Source of the DNA: Trichuris trichiura
Taxonomy: Eukaryota; Nematoda; Enoplea; Trichinellida; Trichuridae
DNA length: 64,000 nucleotides
Direction: 5' to 3'
Assembly: GCA_037903355.1 (NCBI GenBank)
Contig: JBAJFE010000011.1
Span: 815,001 to 879,000, forward strand
Below the pieces are notes generated by a model. That model worked only from the letters and a program-made list of their open reading frames with translations, was not told the DNA's origin and made no database searches. Positions 11,946 through 24,826 of this stretch are shown in pieces (the first letter of the stretch is position 1; each line of letters opens with the position of its first letter). The translations under genes were made by a program, and so were the position numbers.

Positions 11946-13845
11946 GTGTTCTTCATTGTTGGAAAAGAAATGGGGACACGCCATTTACAAGACGCTATCA
12001 CGGTCAGACGTATAGCGGTAGAAGGGAAGGTATACGGAGAACCTATGCTTCAGACGTGTGGCTGATCTACCAATGTTATTAGCTCCGAGCCGTCACTACA
12101 GACTCTATACAAGGCATATCAGTGCAAAGTCAGTACAGCACGATTAATTTATCCCCAAAGCACTAAATGATCTCTGAAAAACGTTCAAGTAAGACAGATT
12201 TTCGACAAATCTGGTAAAAGAGTCAGCCGTGGTCAGTTTTCTACAACAGAGTGAACACCATTGCCATACTTGATCCTTCCACGAAATCGCTCGACTACAG
12301 GAAAGATGAAACAACTGGGAAAGTCTCTTGAATTTCAATTAGAGTTCAAAAAATCGCCGAATGTCTGTCCCGTATTCCGAAGCGGCAAACCCTTAGTTTC
12401 GGAGGATAATCGCTTGGCATTACGTACGAAATTGAATGCAGCTGCTCAGTAGGAACACTAGCACAGACTAAATTCGCGCTGAAGACGAGAACAGTGCTTT
12501 TCTGAAAGCTTCGCTTCATGAAGGTTTTCACGGGCTCAAAATTTCGTACTTCAATTACGCAATCCGTACTTATACTGTTATACTTGTTCTATAGACAGCT
12601 AAGGATCAGAAAGACGTGGAAGTATCTAATTACAATATCTTTAAAAAAACGAAGAAAAAGAAAAAAATTACAATCTTGTTGCAAGGCAGAGAAATATAGG
12701 CAAACTCAGCAACATTCGTGAAAGTTGGAACGATAACTATTGTAAAAACGATTCTACGAGCGTTTTCAGCTGAAACGTTACATAAGAACTTAGCAATAGT
12801 CGAAAGGCGGAGTATTAACTAGAGACTACTACGTAAACAATTTCGTACAAAGCCTTGGATGACATACAGCAACTATTAATGTCAAACTTACCTTGATACG
12901 ACATGGTACAGCTTGTGTTGAATTACCGATTCTTCGTCTAAATGCACCGCGACCAAAACCAAATACCGATAATAAAAGTATGCAGGTTCAGCTATCAACA
13001 ACTTAACGGTATTCTGAGATTTTAAATATTTAACGCAGCAAAGCTGAGGATTCTTTCAGCTGCACAACTGTTATTCCATGTTTTCGTCGACAAGATATTA
13101 GGAATTCTAGCATCCTTCGCTCGCTCATCAGCGTTTTCACTGACATTCGAGAAGCGATTCTATAGTTGATATCTCTTCCGCGTAAACAGTGTTTGAACGC
13201 TACAGAACTTTTACTAAGCCGTATCGTTTCGCCATTCCACTCATGCAGGTGAACGACAGTCACCTTTACCACTTTAAACGTACGCAAATGTTCCGCCGTT
13301 TTTCTTTTCTTTTTGATCTGAATGTAGCTTTAAGCTGACAGTTGTAGACTTGCTTCCGTTCCAAAGGCTATGCAGGAAGCTTGGACGGAGTAATAAACCA
13401 AAACATTGACAAACACTTAGAAGAGAAAAGAGCAATGTCGTCATCGTAAAAGTGGTTTCTGAAAATATTCATCCACGAGCGACACGTCCATTTCTTAGTT
13501 TTCCACACAATGGGAACATAGCAGTAAATGTAGTGTGGCGTCAAATAGTTGTCCTAAACAGATTAGGCTGTTCCCTAAAAATAACATCCGATCAATAGGA
13601 TCAGACCTACAAACATTGCTACTGACGGGTTTACATCAAGACTTCAATCAAGCCTGCTCGTGAGTATGCCATTTAGCGTTATTCTCCAAAGAATTTGACT
13701 TTTCCAACAAGTAAGAGGAAAAGTACAACAAGAAGAGCAACTTCACTGTGAAAACGAAAAGCAGTATACTTTCCCGCTGACAAAAATATGCTTTTATGCT
13801 AAGCAGGATAGTTTCTAACAGCAACAAGGATATTTCACTACAATT
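11946..13845. other. Gene-poor stretch, nothing recognised
   Basis: Only short open frames (the longest is 85 codons, minus strand, 13,030-13,287) without recognisable motifs. No strong repeat structure before the satellite that begins near 13,850. Confidence 0.45.
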
Positions 13846-13849
13846 TCTG

Positions 13850-16415
13850 AATCATCTACACAGAATAAATTTCCTTAGCCGCTGAAGAGAGGAAAACGTT
13901 CCCTATGCGGCATTTACAACGCATAACAACAATGCACCATAAAAAACAAAACAAAGTAGTACAATAAATACAGTAAAACCACCGTAAGTTGGCTACCCAA
14001 CAGACTGGGGTAAACTGGTCAATCTAGGGAGGTGGCCAACGTATGGGAACTGTGGGTATAAGTGGCTCGGCTGAATAGATTGCAGTTGAACCACCATAAG
14101 TTGTCCATTCAACAGACTGGTCAACTTACAGTGAACAAACTAGCATTGCGTCCATATACCACGTCAGGCTAAAGCGGTCAACTTCCAACTTACGGAGATT
14201 GTCCTTGCGCTTATTAACGTGCGGACAAACCAACTGGTCAAAATTCGGTCAACTTAGGGAGATGGTCGCCATATAGGAGTGGTCAACTTTGAGGGTTTTA
14301 CTGTATTAAATATTTTATAAAGCAAACGGAAGTTTTAATGCTATTCAAGCCAAACGTGGTGGTTCAAGGGAATGAACTTTTCGTCATTGCTTCCTCTTGC
14401 CTTCAGCAGGCACATAAAATAAATTTCCCTTAGCCACTGAAGAGAGGATACCTTTCCCTAGCAATTACAACGCAGAACAACAAACAAAACGGTACAAAAA
14501 TATTTAAGATTTCCTAAATTATACGCAAGTTTTAATGCTATTTAAATCTATCGAACGCGTTTTAAGCTTTGAATTTCTTGTCATTGCATTCTGCTGCTTA
14601 CAAAGATTACATAAAGTCAATTTCGTTTACCTACTGTACAGAGGAAATCGTTCTCAAGCAGTTAAACCCGTAACAATAAACGTGCCATGAAAAGAAACCA
14701 AATGAAGTAGTAAAGTATCTAGAATTTTTTAAGGTACACGCAAATTTTAATGCTATATAAACAATCCGTGCACGACTTAGACTTCGGGCTTGTTGCCGGT
14801 GCTCCCTCCTACCTTTAGGAGCTAAATAAAATACATTTGGCTAAGCCACTGAAAAGAGGAGACCTTTCCCTAGCAATTACAATGTATAACATTAAACGTG
14901 CAATTAAAAAAACCAAACGAAGTATTACAGTCAATATTTAAGATTTCATAAAAGAAACGCGAGTTGTAATGCTACTTAAATCAACCGTACCGGTGCTAGA
15001 CTTGAACTTCTTGCCATTGTTTTCTCCTGTTTTCATCATCCACACAAAATTAATTTTACGCAGTCACCGAAAAGCAAAAACCATTCCCTAACAATTACAA
15101 TGCATAACAATAAACGTGCCACAAACGAAAACCAAACGGAGTTGTACAGTAAACATTTAAGATTGCCTAAAGTGTGAGCAGGTTTTCCTGCAACATAAAC
15201 GGAACTTAAATTTTGAACTTCTTGTCGTTCCTTCTTCCTTCTTTCAGCCGCAACATAAAACTAATTTTCTTCAGCTATTGGAGAGGGAAATCTTTCCCTA
15301 GCAATTGCAACATATAACAACAGGCTTGCCACAAAAAAGCCTAACGAAGTATTACACTAAACATTTAAGATTTCATAAGATATGCGCAAGTTTAAATCCT
15401 ATTTAGACCAACTATGCTGGCTTACGACAGAGAAAATTCCGTTCGTTGCTTCAAACTGTTTTCAGCAGCTATATAAAATAAATTTTCCTTAGCCACTGAA
15501 GAGAGAAAACTTTCTCCTACCGATTACAAGGCATAACAACAAACGCGTGATAAAAATTAACCAAACGAAGTAGTACAGTAAATAATTCAGATTTTATAAA
15601 GTAAACGCAGGTTTTCTTGCTACTTTAACAAACCGTGCGGGACTTAGACCTTGAGCTTACTGCCAGTGCTTCCTGCAGCTTTTAGCAGCTACGCAATATG
15701 AATTCCGCTGTCACTGAAAACAGGAAAACGTTCCCTAGCAGTTAAAACACATAAACATAAACGTGCCATAAAAGGAAACCAAATGAAATAGTACAGTAAA
15801 TATTTAAGTTTCAGGAGGTTTATGCAAGCTTTTATGCCACTTAAATCAACTCCGCCGGCATCAGACTTTGAACTTCTTGTCGTTGCTTCCTCCTGCTCTC
15901 ATCAGCTCCACAAAATAAATATTACTTAGCCACTGAAAAAAGGGAATTTCTCCCCAGCAGCTACACCCCATAACAACAAGCGTGCAAAAAAGGAAACGAA
16001 ACCAAGTGGTACAGTAAATATTTAAGATTTATAAAGTATACTCAGCTTTACTTGCTGCTTTAACTAATCATGCACGAATTAGACGTTGAGCTTATCGCCG
16101 TTGCCTCCGCCCGCGATCACGAGTCACATAAAATAAATTTTTCTTAGCTACTGAAGAAAGAAACTCTTCCCCCATCAATTACAACGCATAACACTAAACG
16201 TAAGATAAAAAGAGACCAGATTAAGTAGTACAGTGAACATTTAAGGTTTGGTAAAGTATGCGCACGTTTTAACGCTTATTGGACCAACCCCGCGGTTAAT
16301 GAACTTTCAGCTACTTATCGTTGCTTCTCCTGCAGTCAACAGCTGCATAAAACAAAATTTTGCTGAGCTACTGAAGAAAAGAAATCCTGCGCTAGCAATA
16401 CGAAAGCATAAAAAT
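13850..16415. repeat. ~215-bp satellite, about 11 diverged units
   Basis: A block containing CATAACAACAAACGTGCC-like and AAATAAATTT-CTTAGCCACTGAAGAGAGG-like strings recurs at about 13.88, 14.43, 14.64, 14.84, 15.06, 15.27, 15.49, 15.71, 15.93, 16.15 and 16.37 kb. Spacing is close to 205-222 bp except for the first pair, which is separated further by the pogo-like insertion at 13,971-14,303. Units are clearly diverged from each other, so this is an old array. Each unit also ends in AGTACAGTAAATATTTAAG or similar. No open frame is conserved between units. Confidence 0.85.
13971..14303. mobile_element. pogo-like MITE inserted in satellite
   Basis: The ends are inverted copies starting CAGTAAAACC (left at 13,971; right end reads ggttttactg up to 14,303), continuing into related AAGTTGGCTAC / AAGTTGACCAC. 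TA dinucleotides flank both sides (13,969-13,970 and 14,304-14,305), the usual target duplication of Tc1/mariner-pogo elements. The interior repeats CTGGTCAACTTA-like segments several times on both strands. Sibling satellite units without the insert show the uninterrupted site (agtacagtaaatattt), which confirms the boundaries. There is no transposase frame, so it is non-autonomous. Confidence 0.75.
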
Positions 16416-16689
16416 GCTTGAGAATATCGAAATTAGAGCTTGAGAATACCTTATTAACCCAGTTGCCATATCAAACACTTAAATCTTTCTAAGGAATGCA
16501 TACATGTTCGTCCAAAATTTGGTTTCTAATAACAACACGTTCGTTCCGTAAACGAAACTTTCGAACCTTTCCGACAAGTGTAGTTAGTTATCGATGTTAT
16601 CTAGTTTACTTTCATATCCTTTTTATTTCCTTGTGATTGAATGGGTACTGTCTCTACGCAGTCGTCAACTTATCACTGCACCACGGGGA

Positions 16690-17630
16690 CACTACACCAC
16701 ACCGGACCACACCGTACCCCACCACGAACCGCACACCACACCGCCCCACACCACACCATACTGCGCCACTCCGCGCCACGCCACGCCACGCCACGCCACG
16801 CCACGCCACGCCACGCCACGCCACGCCACGTCGCGCCACGCCACGCTACGCCACGTCGCGCCACGCCACGTTACGCCACGTCGCGCCACGCCACGTCGCG
16901 CCACGCCACGCCACACAGTGCCATGCCTTTCCGCGCCACCACACCGCACCGCACCACCCTACATCACACCACGCAAACAGCGCATCCTACCACGTATCCC
17001 ACACCATAGCATACCGCGCACTCCACCAGGCACCCCACACCACGGAACACCGCGCCATGTCACTCTGCGTCACTAAACCGCGCCACGCCACGCCACGCCC
17101 CGCCCCGCCACTCCCCGCCACGCCACTCCCTGCCACGCCACTCCCTGCCACGCCACGCTCCGCCCCGCCACTCCCTGCCACGCCACGCCACGCCACGCTC
17201 CGCCCCGCCACTCCCTGCCACGCCACGCCACGCCACGCTCCGCCCCGCCACTCCCTGCCACGCCACGCCACGCCACGCTCCGCCCCGCCACTCCCTGCCA
17301 CGCCACGCCACGCCACGCTCCGCCCCGCCACTGCCCCGCCACGCCACGCCACGCCACGCTCCGCCCCGCCCCGCCACTCCCCGCCACGCCACGCCACACT
17401 GCGCCACGCCACTCCCTGCCACGCCACTCCCTGCCACGCCACGCTCCGCCCTGCCACTCCCCGCCACGCCACGCCACGGCACCGCACCACCTCACGTCAC
17501 ACCACACAAACCGCGCATCCCACCACGCACCCCACACCACACTGGCCTACACCGCGCCACTGCATACCGCGGCACACCACACCACATCACGACACGCCGC
17601 ACCACACGTGGTCTGCAGCACGTTACAGCA
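16690..17630. repeat. CCACG-type minisatellite, C-rich strand
   Basis: A pentamer-based array (CCACG, CCACGCCACG) with degenerate CCACACC-like flanks at 16,690-16,760 and 17,480-17,630. Between about 17,150 and 17,340 a clean 40-bp higher-order unit occurs: four CCACG copies followed by CTCCGCCCCGCCACTCCCTG. Very few stop codons are possible in such DNA, so several frames stay open on both strands for 100-330 codons. These are artefacts of composition, not genes. The strand is almost free of G runs and strongly C-rich. Confidence 0.9.
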
Positions 17631-17634
17631 CCTA

Positions 17635-19380
17635 GTCCACACGCACACAGAACATACACCAGAAACGAGCAAAAGCGACTGCTGAGCAGTCTGTTCATGT
17701 TATATACGGTAAAAATCAGTATTGCGCAAATTAATGACTGACCTTTTGTACTTTGCTTCAAGTGGCTTAGAAACACAAATTGACGTTGAATCTTCAATTA
17801 GCTACTTCATTTTACGAAATAAATCGACAGACTTCCTGCTGCAGTTCGTTTACTTTGGGTAAGTACAATTGCTATTATGTTTACGATGAGGAAAGCTGTG
17901 CAAATTAGCTGGCCCTGTTCAATGCTGTTTATATTACAATTTATGTAAACATTTTGAACATACCGTAGTGAGATTTGTGAAATAATGAAATAGAATCAAT
18001 ATTTGTATCATTTATCCGTTCACCATAATAAAAACAATATAAGTTCCATCATCGCCGAAAGTACTTTTCCTTATATCTTAAACCAACAGTTCCTCAACAC
18101 TTCAATACCGCCTGATAAAAAATTTACAATTAATTGATAATGTATTTGCTATATATGCACAGTTAAATTTTACAGAAGTTACCAATCCAGGCTGTTTAAG
18201 ATGGTACTGAACTGATCAGTGTTGCATCCTTTTTTCGTGTAAACATTAACGGGTTGTTCGTCTTTCTGATTATTCATATAATCTCTTTATTACGTTGTCT
18301 GTAAAGCGTATTTTTGCTTCCTTACAATAGGAAATAGTAATTGAATCAGTACTGACCAGTTAGCGCATCATTGTCAGCTGTTCTTTTCTTTCTGTCCTTT
18401 TCCATCAAGCGTTCTGTTCACTGTGAAACGTTTTAAGGACTTTAGCTTTCTATGATCAGTTTGAAAGTTTTAAAACGATAGCCGTTCAGCACATGTTTCA
18501 ATTAGTGCTAAATAAAAGAACGCTTCACTTTAATCTGAAGCTTCAATCTCACAAGAGCAGTTATCTTTGTTGCAACTGAAAAGATACGTGGACGCCAATT
18601 CCAATGAAACCTATTGAAATGTTAGAAAAATAATCTGTTTGTATCTTTTGGATTTTTTTAAAAGTAGCGTTAACTGATGTTCAGATCGTATCACTTGTTC
18701 AATTTCATTACGAATGCAGAAATATGAACTTAAGAATGGTGGTAAAAATTAAGGAAGGTTAAGCCAGATGTATACTCTTCGTAGCAAATAAAATTAGTGG
18801 TTCGAGTATCTCTTGTTAAGAAAAATGGGGCAGAACAGCAGTTGACGGTGAGAAAAAAGAATTGGCGAACATATTCCTCTTTTGGTACATCTCATCAAAA
18901 AAAACCATTAGCGATACAGTCTTCTCATTTCAGTGTGCGGTCATGCAGATTAGGCGCCGTTATCCACTTTTACTGATAAGGTAATCACGTTTTAGCAAGG
19001 CGAATATGCATGATTAGCATTTTGTATTTAGATCTGTAGAATCGCTAAATGGTTGTGTGGAAGAATTTAAAATGAGACAAAGAGAGCAGCTCGACTTCGA
19101 CGCATCACTTGCGCATGTGTGCATGTCACGGCAAAAGGAGAAAATGGTATTACATTTGTATGTTGCCCAAATCCAATAGGGAAATTTGCTAGTTTCAGAT
19201 TTATCGTTCCAGCTTCATGTCTTCATCAACCATTGTTCTACGAAAGATAAGTACATTCAATGAATTGAATTAATGTAAGAAAAGTTATATTTTTTTAATA
19301 AACTGTACAATTCCTTAGTGAGAGACTGCTCATTTGCTGACCACAGGACCTGGCAAGTCCTGAAAGCTTTAAAAAATATT
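17635..19380. other. Gene-poor AT-rich stretch, nothing recognised
   Basis: No open frame worth reporting, no repeat and no splice-consistent exon chain was found in about 1.7 kb. Confidence 0.5.
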
Positions 19381-19389
19381 CACGATTCA

Positions 19390-20400
19390 CATTCTAAACA
19401 ACACCATCTCAAGGAACAGTTCAGAAAAGGTAAACGCCTTCTAAAAAGAGGAGTTTTTATGTATCATTCATTGGCCAGGATAACGTAAGCGCTTCGTGTT
19501 ATCTTTGTTACATCAGATAACAACTGTTGATAGCCGCTGTCTCAGTTGCAAACTGTTAGTAGATCATCATTAATCCTTGTTCACTGATATGATGTGTGGT
19601 CAACTACAGCGTTAGTCTGAGACGCAGAAACAAAATAATATTATATTCGTCAACTGTTAAGTTGAACAGTTCTATGCTTCAGACTTATTGTAGATTACCT
19701 GATGAGCAACCGCATCCAGCGATCAAAGAAGCATAATTGAAAAGTTTGATGACCACGGAAATGGCACGAAGGCGTTGATGAGACAAAGTGATTCCAAGCT
19801 GTTAGAATGAAACACAAGCGACACGAACAATGGATGAGGTGGCTTACATTTGGTAAGTACAAATTAGAAATGTGCAATTTCAGCACATACGCAGTGTGCA
19901 TCGTTTTTCACCATAGAAAAAGGTCTTCATTCGCACAAGAATACCATTTTGGCAAATTCTACATTAAGATCTTTTGCATTATGCTAAAACAAAAGCGTTT
20001 TCGGCAGTGTGAAAAATTATGAATTATTTTCTCGGCGAAGAACATTGTTTAATCTAGCAGAACATTTGATTTAGATTGCTACAGTACATATTCTGCTTTA
20101 GCACCGAAAAGTCTTATCAGTTCGCTTGAGGGAAACGGTTTTGAAAAACTGGGAGCAAGAAAATCAGGTCAAATCACTCCTTAGTCACGTTAGAGTAAGC
20201 GTTTCATGTTCATCTCGTTACACTGCAAATCAGATAAGAGCCATCGATATCTGCTGTCTGATTTGCATACTGTTAGTTCGTTATCACTGCGTGCCCACTA
20301 ATATCACGAGCACTATACTTCAGCATTGGCATGAGCACTAACTGCAAAATTCTACAGTTCATCAATTAGTAAGTTGGATAGTTCTATGCTTCACATGTAC
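19390..20400. repeat. Diverged direct duplication, ~0.7 kb apart
   Basis: The segment about 19,480-19,685 and the segment about 20,190-20,400 share collinear strings: taagcg(c/t)ttc(g/a)tgtt, cagataa, ctgtctga/ctgtctca, gcaaactgttag / gcatactgttag, and finally agtt-atagttctatgcttca. Similarity is weaker upstream. This looks like an old tandem duplication. Open frames in it (up to 71 codons) differ between copies, so no gene is called. Confidence 0.5.
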
Positions 20401-21639
20401 GTATGGACAAAGCAAAATGAATTCAATTGGTCCTTGCACTCTGTAAGTTAGACGACGTTCTATCATAACCAATGAACCAAAAAATTTCTTTGGTGACTTT
20501 CTAAAGAAAAATAACGGCATTTGCTTCACCAACCGACTAACAACGCCGTGCATATCAGAGCTCTCACAACTGCTTGTAGATACAATTACCGTGCTACTCT
20601 GTATGCCCCCTTAGTGTTGAACTCTGTATGCCTCTTCTAAGCATCTAACTAGCATGAGGGGTGGATATTGCCAGTCCTTGCGACTAGATTTTCACAGGCA
20701 CAGCTTCATAGCATGTGAGAATAGTACTGATCACATGGTGCCCGTGCATGGAAACTATACGCCCTTTACAGTGGGCTATCTTAGCGTGAAGGCATCAATC
20801 TTTCTGGTCCTACTCGACGTAAGGTCTGACTGCAATATCGTTGCACGAAAATGAATAATTAGGGGTTCGCTATGCTTTCTGTGCGTGGACCTTTCCGGTG
20901 CCCTATGAATACATATCATAGAAGGATAGAAACTTACCGTGCCGGCACCCTTTCTTGAACTGAAAACGCGACTCCTTCACGCGTTCCGTAAGGTAAATCT
21001 GTGAAATAAAAGTGAAAAAATCAGTGCAATTTGTTCTGTCTTTTTTTGTCTGACACAAATACTTTACGTCTTTTCCCACTAATAACCACCAGTCCATACG
21101 TCGACAGCGCACTCAACTGACGACAGAAACCGACTTACGAGAAGAATTGCACAAGTTAAAATTCAAGCGGTAAGTAATGCTGTTGAATGCATGCTTCAAG
21201 TATTCTTTCGTTCTTTTGACACTGTAAGATCGTCAAAATGACAGTCAGCCAATAGAATTGTTTGCGTGACACCTGCATGTGCTTAATCAGGGCGTAAAAT
21301 AAGGTCAGAGCTCTTACGTTTCACCTCCAAAACCGAATAGCCTCCCGCGTTCGCGTACATAATAGTATAAGAGCATGTTGCGATGTTACCCATGCGTGAA
21401 AGCCTATCAGTCGTGCATATAGGGGTGAATAAACTGGCATCTTTTAAACTTGAATGTCACGTTTTGGGAATAGCTGCTTTCATTAGAAAAGGTACGGTAT
21501 GGAACTTGCCAGAATCATTCATTAAATCATTTGCAGTAAGTGACTTCAGCATTATGCAAACATCCAGCAACTTAACCTGTGAGTCCTTTGTCATGAAGCC
21601 GTCTATAAACAGAAAAATCAAAAACGCACTTTTCGCTGG

Positions 21640-22720
21640 GTGCAATAACAATATGAGCTTTCACCATAGAAGTGACATCAGCCAGACCTGGAATAACTAG
21701 AAAAAGCAGTTGCAAAATGAGTTTAAAAAAGTAAAGAAACAGAGTTTGTTGGGCACAATACAAGCATGAGTTGAGACTGTGCTGATGGACTTCCTTGGGC
21801 ACAACAACGACATGAATTATGACTATGGAAATATTTTTGTTTTCTTTTTTCTATTATTCTTTTCTATGGAAATGACATCAGCTATCCCTTGACTTAGTTG
21901 ATAAATCGATACTACATGATGGCAAGAGAATGAAAGAGGCGCTGTTCACTGTACACAATAACAGTATAAACTATGACAACGGCTATGACATCGTTGGGTG
22001 CAATTGCAGTATGAATTATCACTATAGAAGTGACATCAAGTACATCTGAACTCTGCTGATAAGTCACTCACAAACTGATGATGAAAAGCAAAGAAGCACT
22101 GTTTCTGTATGTACAAAAACCATATGATCTATGGCTATAGAAGTGACATCACCTGCGCATGGTCTACGTTGAATCATCAAGTTTAATTGGGTGACAAAGA
22201 AACCAAAGCACCATTCAGTGGGCACAATGAGTATAGAAATTTTGACCGTCGCTATGGACCTCGCTTAGCACAATAATGGTGTGAATTATGACTATGAATG
22301 TGGCATCAGCTGAAACTAGACTACTTTGGTAAAGTAACCGCCAAATAACGACAAAATACTTAAGAAGCACTGTTCAATTGGCAGAGTAACCGTATAAATT
22401 ATGGCTGTAGCCATGGACGTCATTGGGCACAATAGCATTACGAGTTTTGACTATGGAAGTGAAGTGAGGTAGACTGAGACTTAATTGATAAAGGAATCAC
22501 AAAATAATGATAGAAAACTAAAGAAGCATTGTTCAGTGTCAACAGTAAGAGTAAAAATTTGGACTACAATTACGGACCTCACTTAGTGCAATAACAATTG
22601 ACAAACTAATCATAAAAGGACACAATACTCATATAAAGTATTGACTATGGCTACCCACCTTACTGAGTACAACAACAATACGAATTATGACTGTAGAAGT
22701 TACACGAGGTGCACCTGGAC
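21640..22720. repeat. Short sub-repeat block within an array unit (example)
   Basis: Within this block the phrase GAATTATGACTATGGAAGTG, or a close variant, followed by ACATCAG and then a lysine-codon-like A-rich stretch and GCACTGTTCA, recurs every ~110-200 bp. It alternates with ATTATGACTATGGCTATGGA. Equivalent blocks lie in every unit (about 24.4-25.8, 27.5-28.6, 30.4-31.5, 33.0-34.4 and 36.2-37.3 kb). The array is therefore nested: sub-repeats inside ~2.7 kb units inside ~5.5 kb dimers. Confidence 0.65.
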
Positions 22721-24501
22721 TCTGTTGTTCATACTGAAAAAAGAAAAAAGCCTACATTACTTCAGAAGAAAGAGAGAGAGCAAGAAAAACAGCATGAATG
22801 CAGGAGATTGGGATTTTAACTGCTCACGGAATATAAAATGACGCTTGCAAAAAAAATGAACAAAGGCAAACTTGAAGAAGATCAAAAACTGAAAATCACA
22901 AACTTAAAAGCGGAACACAAAGAACAAAGACAGGCACGACAGGAATGTGATACTTTTAAAAAAATAAGAGCAGTCAATAGCAAAGCTGACTTTCAAACCA
23001 AATGCCCTGCAGTTAACCTAGGCAAATCCTTCCTTTTTTGCTTGGACGCTCATGACAAGACTTGTATCTCCTGAAAGTTCCATTGTTGTTCATGTCTTCT
23101 CTGATGTTCTCCCAAAGAATGGGCATACCATACCGTACCATCTTTAATTAATACTGTTGCCATGTTGCCATCAATGGACGGTAGGACTCCTGCATGTGCA
23201 GTAATTACACTATGAAGAGTTCTACTAGTTGCCTGCATGGATGCAGCGAAAGTATACTTGTAGATGTATGGATATCTTGACGGTGAGATAACATCATATG
23301 ACTCAGGTGCCTCTTCTAAGCATCCAACTAGTCTGTAAGGGGAGGATGTTGCCAGTGCTTGTAACTTGATACTCACAGGCGAAGCATCATAGCATGTGGG
23401 AATAGTACTGCTAACGTGGTGCCTGTGCATGGAAGCTATGAGCCTTTTACAGAAGGACATCTTAGAGTGAAGAAATCACTCTATCTGGTCTTTGTCGACG
23501 TAAGGTGTGACTGCAATGTCGTTGCGCGAAAATGAATAATTAGGCGTTCCCTATGCCTTCTGTGCGTAAGCCCTTCGGCCCCCTATGCATACATATCATA
23601 GAAGGATAAAAAGTTACCGTGCTAACATCCTTTCTTGAACTGAAAGCGTGACTCCTGTACGCATTCCGTAAGTTAAATTTATAAAGCAAAAGCGAAAAAG
23701 TCACTACACCCTGTTCTGTCTTTCCTTGTCTGACACAAATGTTTCATGTCGTTTCCCACTTATAACCACCCATCCGTACGTTGGCAGCGCACTCCATTGA
23801 CGACAGAAACCGACTAACAAAAAGACTTGCACAAGTTGGAATTCATGCGGTAAGCAATGCTGTCATATGCATGCATCAAGAATTCATTACGTGTTTTGGC
23901 ATCATAAAGTCGTCACGATGACAGTCAGCCAATCAAATTATTTGTGTGACACTCGCATGTGTTTAATCACGACGTAAAATAAGGACAGAGTTCTTACGTT
24001 TCACCTTCAAATTCGAATAGTCTCCAGCATTCGCGTACACTTTAGTATAAGAGGGAGTTTTTGCAACTGGATGTTGCCCTTGAATGAAAGCTTATGACTC
24101 GTACATATAGGAGCAAATGAACTGGCATCTCTCAAAGTTGAATGTCACGTTTTGGGTATATTGGTTTTCATTAGAAAAGGTGCGGTATGGAACTTGCCAG
24201 AGTCATTCATTCAAGTCTGATGCAGTGTTCGATTCCGCCATTATATAAATATCGAACAACTTAACCTACCTATTCTTTGTCATGAAGCCGTCTGTAAACA
24301 GAAAAGTTAAAGAACCACTGTTCACTGGGTACAGTAACAAAATGGAAGTGTCATCAGGTACACTTGGACTAACTGGATAAAGCAGTTTCAAAATCGGGAC
24401 AAAAAAGTAAAGAAGCAATGTCCGTTGATCGCCTAACAAATACGGGTTGAGACTGTGGCTATGGACCTCATTTGGCATAATAGAGATATCAATCATGACT
24501 A

Positions 24502-24826
24502 ATCTTGAATACTAGGTGCTTCTTAACGGATCGTATTTTCATGGTGGTAAATTCTTTAATACGGTTTCGTCTAGCCCGTTGATAATGTATGAAATCAAAC
24601 CGATGCAAATGCCCTACCAACAAATGGATGAGCGTACCAAGGAATAGATGAATGCATGAGCATCCATTCATGAATGAGCATCCAACCATGGAACCCTACC
24701 AACGACTGGACGACTGTCCATTCATTCACGTCTTGCTCATCCATTTGTTGGTAGGGCATTTGCTTCGGTTTGATTTTAGGCATTACTAACGGTCAAGACG
24801 AAGCCGCATTAAAGAATTTACCACCC
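24502..24826. mobile_element. Foldback element D inside the tandem array
   Basis: Inverted arms of ~100 bp start TGGTAAATTCTTTAATACGG at 24,542 and end at 24,826. Flanks are tcaatcatgacta (24,489-24,501) and tcaattataacta (24,827-24,839), 11 of 13 identical, and sibling array units show the uninterrupted gaattatgactatgg site. The left-only tail reads ttgaatact...ACGG...ttttcat, and each arm has TACGG...CCCGTT and CCAACAAATGGATGAGC. The hammerhead-like core seen in A, B and F was not found in its centre. No open frame of note. Confidence 0.75.

Noticed and set aside
13882..16380. CACTGAAGAGAGG plus a short stem in each 215-bp satellite unit, considered as a hammerhead ribozyme
   Set aside because: The GAAA part after the stem is missing (it reads TAGC), so the core is incomplete.
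16594..17635. Long open frames on both strands (up to 332 codons) in the CCACG array
   Set aside because: They arise because the repeat lacks stop codons in several frames. The proteins are periodic and appear in all frames and both strands, with no gene structure.
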